Assembly: GCF_018446385.1 (NCBI RefSeq)
Contig: NC_055986.1
Span: 27,959,593-28,023,592 of the forward strand
From: Zingiber officinale
Taxonomy: Eukaryota; Streptophyta; Magnoliopsida; Zingiberales; Zingiberaceae
DNA: 64,000 bases
Direction: 5' to 3'
Numbering within the stretch: the first letter of the stretch is position 1; the number at the start of each line of letters is the position of its first letter. Shown in pieces: positions 56,786-64,000 of this stretch. The notes under the pieces were generated by a model that was not told the origin of the DNA, did no database searches, and saw only the letters and a program-made list of their open reading frames with translations. The position numbers were made by a program, and so were the translations under genes.

Positions 56786-57747
56786 TGTAAGTATCACGTG
56801 GTAGTTTTGATATGATCAACTAAGTCAAGTTAGGTCCTGTTGTGATTTGATCCTTGTGTCTAAGTGTGCAGAAACTTAGGAGCATAAGAAGTCTAGTGAA
56901 AGACGCAACTATCGAGAAGGATGACACGGGAGAGAGTTGACGGGCTCGGTGCATCTGAGAGACGAGGTGTTGCAGAAGAGTACGTTAGCGGACGAGAAGG
57001 GAGCACTGACGTTTCCGAGGGACGAGAAGCCAGAGTGGAAGTTTGCTCGAGGAGAAGGTCGAAAAATGGGTTCGGGTGAGTCCTATTTCGGATGGCTGAA
57101 ATCACCCAAGCAAATGGAGCCGAAGTGAACAGAGCTAAAGCAAACGGAGCCAGAGCAAATGAAGTTGGAACGAGAGGAAGACCAGACAGTCAACAAACAT
57201 GTTGACTGTCCAGCGTGGTCCGGGTGCCTAGACCCCCAGGGGTAGCAAGGTGCCCTGGGCTCGCACCCTGGATGCCAGCTAAGTCAGCCCGGTCCGGGTG
57301 CCTGGACCAAAAAAATTCTATCCTCACGAGCCGTCATGACGTGGATAAAATTGTATCCACGTCTAGGAGCCCGAAGTCATTCCAGGCACCCCGAGCAGCT
57401 CGACCAGTAGACTATAAAGTCTTTGTCTCGGTAGTTGAAACAACACACTTTGTACTCAAAGTTATATTCTGTTTTCACTTTCTGAGCATTATTCTCGTGT
57501 ATGAGGCTTCTCCACCTCTGACGTTTTATTCGAGAAGGAGATTGTCTTACTGAGCTTAATTTCCTTGGATTAACAATATCTTAATTGCCAACCAAGTAAA
57601 TGATTTGTCTCGTACTCATTTTTGTTATTGTACTTATTCCTTTTAATTGTGTAATTGTGAAGCCTGATTTTTTGAGAAAGGTGTTTGCTTATTTATTTTT
57701 TTGTGCAGAGCAATTCACCCCCTCTTGTCGGTCGCAAGGGACCAACA
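56786..57747 (+). repeat. Element D 5' LTR
   Basis: 962 bp, TGTAAGTATCACG to GGGACCAACA. It is clearly similar along its length to 61782-62722. Confidence 0.88.
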
Positions 57748-57749
57748 AG

Positions 57750-57763
57750 TGGTATCAGAGCCC
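57750..57763 (+). other. Element D primer-binding site
   Basis: TGGTATCAGAGCCC, initiator tRNA-Met complement, two bases after the LTR. Confidence 0.88.
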
Positions 57764-57804
57764 AACCTCTTTAGAAGGACTAACCACCGACCGAAGCACA
57801 GAAA

Positions 57805-58966
57805 ATGATGGTCGAACTGAGAATCTACCCAAATAAATTCTAGGAGTGTTCACGAACTGGAAAAAGAAGATGGAGGTATTTTTCAAAATAGATTTTGATT
57901 TATTATTAATAATAAAGTTTGGTTTTATAGCACCAAAGGACAAAGAAGAATATCAATGGAGAAAAAAAAGAGTAAGCGAACTACGTGGCAAATGGCAAGA
58001 CATAATTTTATCTGTTGAGCGTTCTACCATCACAAGAAGTCAACTGGATTGAGTCCTATGAGTAAGCCAAAGAGCTATGGAAAAAATTCTTGGAAATTCA
58101 CGAAGAAACCTTGGAGGTAAAACTCGCGAGACAAGATCTGCTCAAAAACCAGATCAGCAACCTCCAGTTAGAAGAAGGCAAAACCATCGCATACCTCTAC
58201 TCAAGAATTAAAGAACTCATAACTGGACTCACGAATCTCAGAAAAAAGGTAACTAACAAAGATTCACTAAGGTACGCACTTAATGTATTTCGTAGGACTC
58301 ATAAATGGTCATACTTAGTAGATTCATATTTCATCTCTAAGGACTTAGAGGAAGTAGTTTAGAGGAATTTTTTCGATGTTTGAAATTCACGAATCCAGAT
58401 ATGCAAATCTGAAGATGAAGATGATTTAGAATATTGCCTTAAAGGAAAAAATAGATGAACCAGAGTCTGAAACGTTCCTTGATGATGACGAAGCGGCATT
58501 CATGGTAAGAAAGTTCAAAAAATTCTTTAAAACTAATAACTTCAGTTAAGTGCAAGCCAAGAAAAGAAGAAGGAATGTAAGATGCTATCACTGTAATGAA
58601 GAAGGGCATATCAAAGATAACTATCCAAAGCTAAAGAACAAGGACAAGGAAAATGACAAAAGACCAACTCAAAAGAAGCACAAAAATCTAAAGGTAATGT
58701 GGGATGAAACGTCGTCAGATTCAGAGATCGAAGCCCACACCGGACTTGCGCTAATGGAAAGTTACCAAGAAGAAGAAGATAAAGCAAGCTCATCTGAGAT
58801 GAGCATAGAGAGCATCGATGAAGGGGGAGCAACGTCAGAAGGAAGCAACACTACAGGGGGAGCTTCAGATAAAGGGTTCGACAAGGTCAGTCAAGTACGG
58901 ACTCTACCTCCTAACCAGTTATTTAAGTTTATAAAAATGTTATCGAAAAGTTCCTATAAATTATAA
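57805..58966 (+). pseudogene. Element D gag relic
   Basis: A UBN2-type copia gag: NWKKKMEVFFKIDFD at the start, LWKKFLEIHEETLEVKLARQDLL, RIKELITGLTNL, LRYALNVF, then a knuckle CYHCNEEGHIKDNYP in which the last cysteine is replaced by tyrosine, KNLKVMWDETSSD and an acidic tail. Breaks: an early stop (TAA near 57,836), frame change near 58,050, stop near 58,362 and stop before the knuckle near 58,548. A short coiled coil (ENEKLKVEIENLK) survives at 59,060-59,100. It is distantly related to gag of B, F and G. Confidence 0.82.
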
Positions 58967-60082
58967 ATTGATAATAAAAAATTATTAAAAGAAAATAATG
59001 AATTAAAATGAACCTTAGCAATATCTTGTCGATTAGAAGATTTCGACAAACTAAAAATTGAGAATGAAAAATTGAAAGTGGAAATAGAGAATCTAAAGAA
59101 TTCTATATGTTCAAATATTGCTATTTCAAATTTCAAAAATTATCAAGGACTAAATTGATATTTTAGATATCACAATAGCCAAATTAGAAAATTATCATCA
59201 AAATATATCCCTAGAAATTTTTTGATTAATCCAGTTGGAAGGAACCTATTTTGAGTTCCAAAATCGTGCTTAAACTAACTTTTTATACACATCATATTTT
59301 TAATATTTTATTTACTTAGAATTATCTAAATAAATTGTTTCATATAATTTTTCTTGTAAATTAATTTCTTCTTAAATTTTTCCAAGAAAGAGAATTTTAT
59401 CACTTACCTGTAAAATTTTTTCTAACCGTTAAATTTTTTTATGAATTTTTTTAACAAATATGATATTTTTCAATTTAAAATAATCCATAAAGTAACTTTT
59501 GCAAATCTCATTTTTCTATGAAAATTTATTATCTATTCAAGAAAACATTTTCAAAATTGGCTGACTATTATTGAATTTAATATGAATTATTTCATCTAAA
59601 TGTTATCTTTTAATATTAAAATTTTTTGAAAAACTATTTTTTGAAAAATTATTTTTTTTTACAAAGATACTTGCTATAATACATTCTCAGAAAATTTTTT
59701 GAACTTAAAAACTATTTTTAATATTTCTTTTATAAAAATATGTCTTTATGTCAAAAAGAATTTATTATGCTTAGATTAATCTCAATTTTTAATAAAAATC
59801 TTATCTTTGCTTTAACAATGTCTGTCTAACATTTAAAAATAAAAAATAAAAATTTTCACAATTAAAAATACTTTTTAATTGGCATCCCTATTTTTTTAGT
59901 CAACTTCATAGCATACCCCTATTTTTAATGTGATCAAAGCGAGAGAATTAGAGATTAAGTCTAGGGGGAGGGTACATCTCTTTTGCATTACATTGGTTAT
60001 AAATTGCAAATTTTGTCCTTGCTATTTCACTGTTATTTGTGTTTTATTTACCTTGGGTTGCTCACATCAAAAAGAGGAATAT
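58967..60082 (+). other. Element D non-coding region
   Basis: AT-rich DNA without pol. It has the GGGGGAGGG motif near 59,964, as in the other elements, and the purine tract AAAAAGAGGAAT just before the 3' LTR. Confidence 0.6.
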
Positions 60083-60345
60083 TGTAAGTGTTGGTGCAAC
60101 CTTAGGTCAAGGTTGACCTGGTTGACCCAACTCGAGTTGACGTGACTCGAGTTGTATTTTGATGTTTGACTTGGGAAGATTGTCGGTGCAACCTTAGGTC
60201 AAGGTTGACCTAGTTGTGTTGCATGTTGATGTTTGACACTCGTGAGAGAGTTCTATTCTTGATGTGGGACAAGAATAGATGTTTGGGAGATTATTGGTGC
60301 AACCGTAGGTCAAGGTTGACCTGGTTGACCTGATTCGGGAAAAGT

Positions 60346-60823
60346 CCAAGTATGGAGACTTGGCACGGAAAAGTCCAAGCAGGGAGCTTGGCACTGGAAA
60401 AGTCCAAGTATGGAGACTTGGCACGGAAAAGTCCAAGCAGGGAGCTTGGCACGCGAAAAGTCCAAGTATGGAGACTTGGCACTGGAAAAGTCCAAGTATG
60501 GAGACTTGGCACTGGAAAAGTCCAAGTATGGAGACTTGGCACGGTGAAAGTCCTGGTGAGTTAAGCCAGGCAGTGAGAAAGTCCTAACTGGGATGTTAGG
60601 CAGTGTGGAAATCCTGGTGAGTGAAGCCAGGTGAAAGTCCTGGTGAGTGAAGCCAGGCAAGGGAAAATCCAGATGGATCAGGGATGATCGGACTTCTGGT
60701 GTTGGAAAGTCCAAGTAGGTCAAAGGGATTGACCGGACACTTGGCAGGGAGTTCTAGCAGGTCAAGGGAGTGACCAGATGTTTGGGATGAAGTACCAATA
60801 GGTCAAGGTTGACCGGATATTGG
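60346..60823 (+). repeat. Hairpin array in solo LTR H
   Basis: About a dozen stems: several CCAAGT/ACTTGG, two CCAAGC/GCTTGG, CCTAAC/GTTAGG, three CCTGG/CCAGG, CCAGA/TCTGG, then longer two-part units such as CCAAGT+GGTCAA/TTGACC+ACTTGG and CCAATA+GGTCAA/TTGACC+TATTGG. Nearly every unit is preceded by AAGT or AAAT. Confidence 0.9.
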
Positions 60824-60859
60824 TTTGAAGTCTTGGAACTTGGTTTGGGCAAAAACCAA

Positions 60860-61190
60860 GCTCGGATCGGTCACCGACCGATCCGATGATACTGTTGCTC
60901 GATCGGTCCGGTGACCGATCGATATCAAGAACTCTCGATTCTTGATCGATCGGGTGACCGATCGCAACAGAGGCGAAAAAGCAGTGATCGGTCCACGCAT
61001 CGACAGTTATGTCCCGATCGGCCGGGACCGATCAGAGACGGCGTCGCGGAAGCACGGCAGAGTTGGGATCGTGCGTGGACCGATCAGAGCTCGATCGGTC
61101 CACGCATCGATCGAGTACGAAGGTTACGTGCACAACCGATCGGGGGACCGATCGGCCCTGATCGGTCCAGACCGATCGGGGTTCTAGCCG
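60860..61190 (+). repeat. GATCGGTC / GACCGATC palindrome block in solo LTR H
   Basis: About twelve copies of the 8-mer in one or the other orientation within 330 bp, several facing each other across 2-5 bases (for example GATCGGTC-CGGT-GACCGATC). It is rich in CG sites and directly upstream of the TATA motif. Confidence 0.88.
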
Positions 61191-61781
61191 TTGCGACGCA
61201 CAGTTTCTTCGCTGTCTTCTTCGCAGTATAAAGGGGTCGAGGCTGCGCTGCGAGAACCTCTTCCTCTTCTGCTACAGAGCTGCTGTTCTGGTGCTTGAGC
61301 TTTGTTGAGCTCTTCTTCGCAAGCTTCGCGTGAGCTTCTCGACTGGGATATCCTGCTGTTGTAGGTGTTCTGAGGAGCTGCTGCTTCAACGAATCCAGTC
61401 GGCAAGGAGGCAAGAAAACCTGTGTTTTTTACATTCATTGTTCTTGTCTTCTTGTATCTCTTGTTGTATTCCTTTCTTGCTGTTGCAAGAATATTGTGGC
61501 GAGGTTTCTCCACCCACAAGGAGTATATTGTATTAGCCGGTTTTTCCGGGGACTCATCCACCGACGGATTGAGAGGCTTCGTCCACCTTACGGACACGCC
61601 GAGGAGTAGGAGTATCATCTCCGAACCTCGTTACATCGACGCGTTGAGGTTTGATCTTCTTGTTTTCGTTTCCTTGTTTGTTTTTCCGCTGCGCTGACAA
61701 GTTGTAGGAAGAAACGCGAGAATTTGGGGTCGGCTATTCACACCCCCCCTCTCTAGCCGTACGAAGGATCCTAACAGTAAG

Positions 61782-62722
61782 TACCCTGTGGTAGTTTTGA
61801 TGTGATCAACTAAATCAATTTAGGTCCTGTTGTGGTTTGATCCTTGTGTCTAAGTGTGCAGGAACTTAGAAGCATAAGAAGTCAAGCAAAAGATGTAGCT
61901 AGCGAGAAGGATGACACGGGAGATAGTCGACGGGCTCAGTATGTCTAAAGGACAAGGTACTGCAGAAGAGTACGCTGGCGGACGAGGAGGGAGCACATGA
62001 TATTTTTGAGAGACGAGAAGCCGGAGTGAAAGTTTGCTCGAGGAGAAGGCTGAAAAATGGGTTCGGGTAAGACCTATTCCGGATGGACAAAATCACCCAA
62101 ACAAACGGAGCCGAAATGGGAGAAAGACCAGACAGTCAACAAACATGTTGACTGTCCAGACCGGTCCGGGCACCCGGGTCCCCAGGCGCAGCCAGGGCGC
62201 CCTAGGTGGGCGCCCTAGATGCGAGTTGAGTCAACCCAGTTTAGGCGCCCGACTGGTCTAGGCATTCGAACTAGAAAAATTCTATCCTTCACGAGCCGTT
62301 GCGACATGGATAAAGTTTTATCCACGTTCAGGCACCCGAAGCCATTCTAGGCGCCTCGAGTAGCTTGACCAGCAAGCTATAAATAAAGTCTTTATCTCTG
62401 TAGTTGAAACAACACACTTTGTACTCAAAGTTTTATTCTGTTTTCACTTTCTGAGAGTTATTCTCGTGTAAGAGGCTTCTCCTCCTCTGATGCTTTGTTT
62501 GAGAAGGAGATTGTCTTACTAAGCTTAATTTCCTTGGAGTAGCAATCCTCTGATTACCAACTGAGTAAACGATCTTTCTCATATTCATTTTTGTTATTCT
62601 ACTTATTCCTTTTAATTAAGTGTATAATTGTGAAGCCCAATTGTTTGAGAAAGGTGTTTTCCTTTTTTTTTTTTTTGTACAGTGCAATTCACTCCCCTCT
62701 TGCCGGCCACAAGGGACCAACA
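61782..62722 (+). repeat. Element D 3' LTR, main part
   Basis: It continues the 3' LTR after solo LTR H and ends GGGACCAACA before CTCTC. With the six bases at 60083-60088 the LTR is 947 bp. Confidence 0.87.
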
Positions 62723-62727
62723 CTCTC

Positions 62728-63021
62728 CTTATCAAGGTACGGAACAAATTATGGTTGGCAATGGTATGACTCTTCCCATATCAAATATTGGTGACTCATC
62801 TATTTTTAGCCCTACCAGATTATTGCAGCTTATATATTACATATGCCTACCATCACTAAGAATTTACTCAGTGTTGCTCATTTTATGGCTAACAATAGTG
62901 TATTTTTTTTTTAATTTCATCCGACCTTTTGTGTTATTAAGGATTAGGCTATGAACGTGGAACTACTTCAAGGTACCCTTAAAGATGGTCTTTATTGTCT
63001 AGCCCAGACTGGTGAGCCCGC
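62728..63021 (+). pseudogene. Copia element E protease / pre-integrase, decayed
   Basis: It continues element E after element D: YQGTEQIMVGNGMTLPISNIG is the copia protease, and after frame changes the ITKNLLSVAHF motif of the GAG-pre-integrase region follows, then a GLYCLAQT-like stretch near 62,985. It is cut by the LTR at 63022. Confidence 0.75.
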
Positions 63022-64000
63022 TGTTGGAGTGTATACTAAAAACCTAGCTTTTGTAAACATTTATTTTTTGAAATAAAAGAATCACATTGGTCAATATCTA
63101 CATTTATTTGTTAAATGTAATTGTTCAATTAATTTATATAGTAGACAACATGGTGTGTGGTGTCACACACAGAAGATCATGTTGTCAGTTCTTTATAAAT
63201 TATAAATAGTTGCTCACGACTAAGATGGAAAGGAACAAACCATCGGAATAGTCATAGTGTAATTAAGTATTAGTTTATCTTGATTAATAAATTACACTGG
63301 TACACTCTAAGTGTATTGAGTAGGACCATTTTAGGTAAGTTCTTTTTGTACTGACTTAATAAAAGAACTAAACCTTAGTTATTATGGAAGTGTGTGCTCT
63401 TAATCCTAATATAATAACAAACACATATATTTAATATTTATTTCTTTGACTTATCAAAGGGTGAGGTTTAGCTCAATAAATCAATATGCCCGGTAAGTTG
63501 GGAAATGATACTACTTATAGTGTGTGTTGTTGATTATAGAAGGAATCTGTGTCCTAGTTATATAGGTTGAGAATGTCCCCAAGAGGAGCTCATAAGGATT
63601 GTCATGTTAAACCCTGCAGGTGGACTTAGTCCGACATGATAATAAAGTTGAGTGGTACTACTCTTGGAGCTAGATATTAATTAAGTGAGTTGTCAGTAAC
63701 TTACGTAATTAGTGGACATTCGTTATTTTAAACATAGGGAGACTAACACACTCATGATAAGAAGGAGCCCATAATGTAATTTGGGATTGGTGTGGTAGTG
63801 CGATAATAACTCTCTAGTGGAATGAGTTATTATCGATGAACTTGAGTTGTGTGTTCAGGGCAAACATAGGATACTCAAACTCATCGGAAGGCCAAAACTA
63901 ATTTCTCCTCTAGGTCCCTGTCGTAGCATCATTAAACCCTCAAGTCAATCCAAAAGAAAGGTCCATCTTGGTGACCAAGAAGGGGGCCGGTCCATTGCTT
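63022..64000 (+). mobile_element. LTR of family K, running off the window
   Basis: It starts TGTTGGAGTGTATAC and is homologous, in opposite orientation, to solo LTR K (53614-56052). At least 979 bp are present. Whether it is a solo LTR or the 5' LTR of a full element cannot be seen. It interrupts the pre-integrase part of copia element E. Confidence 0.8.

Larger units (their letters stand above)
60089..61776 (+). mobile_element. Solo LTR H inside the 3' LTR of element D
   Basis: 1,688 bp, TGTTGGTGCAACC to GATCCTAACA, with perfect target duplications GTAAG (60084-60088 and 61777-61781). It entered six bases inside the 3' LTR. It carries a hairpin array (60346-60823), a GATCGGTC/GACCGATC palindrome block (60860-61190) and TATAAAG at about 61,228 (GCAGTATAAAGGGG). 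Confidence 0.88.
56786..62722 (+). mobile_element. Element D: gag-only LTR retrotransposon, carrying solo LTR H
   Basis: The 5' LTR is 56786-57747. The 3' LTR starts at 60083 and, after solo LTR H, resumes at 61782 to 62722. Target duplications CTCTC (56781-56785 and 62723-62727) are perfect. The internal part is only 2,335 bp: primer-binding site, decayed gag, AT-rich DNA and a short purine tract (AAAAAGAGGAA). There is no pol, so it is a second gag-only element, with LTRs unrelated in most of their length to those of G. Confidence 0.87.

Overview
The window is plant nuclear DNA, most likely monocot. Two single-copy genes have many short introns (a METTL21-type methyltransferase and a tRNA-His guanylyltransferase, whose single-domain form fits a monocot). 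There are two intact nuclear tRNA genes, a SINE, MITE-like DNA, and a large mass of nested LTR retrotransposons of Ty1/copia type, mostly Sirevirus-like. A ginger-like (Zingiberales) source would fit, but that is a guess.

Layout. 1-1,240: no clear protein gene; tRNA-Ala(AGC) and a decayed tandem copy. 1,412-5,593 (minus): eight-exon methyltransferase gene with a GC-AG intron, a probable U12-type AT-AA intron and a SINE in its largest intron. 6,915-9,921 (plus): seven-exon THG1 gene, divergent from the first. 9,922-14,043: AT-rich intergenic DNA with small repeats. 14,044-16,228 (minus): decayed FAR1/MULE-transposase-like gene. From about 16,336 to 51,310 the DNA is almost wholly retrotransposon: remnant A (transposon-protein relic plus 3' LTR), remnant C (gag relic, 3' LTR, carrying a solo LTR), then a three-deep nest in which element B contains element G (gag-only, TSD agttt) and G contains element F (nearly complete Sirevirus-like element, minus strand, in the gag of G). 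51,456-51,925: Tourist-like MITE. 52,607-52,677: tRNA-Cys(GCA). 53,311-64,000: old copia element E broken by a solo LTR, by gag-only element D (itself broken by solo LTR H), and by another LTR running off the end.

How the parts relate. F has gag, protease, integrase, reverse transcriptase and RNase H, with one 1-nt defect in gag and one in pol. G has LTRs of the same family but no pol, so it is probably a non-autonomous partner; D is a second gag-only element of another LTR family. The most interesting signal is structural. LTRs of several families carry arrays of short hairpins whose arms change together from unit to unit. The internal non-coding parts carry further conserved hairpins: two in the leader after the primer-binding site, and two built on CATCTCAC/GTGAGATG that lie before and after the pol position. 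F also has a 1.6-kb untranslated spacer between gag and pol that ends in a splice-acceptor-like site exactly where the pol frame opens.
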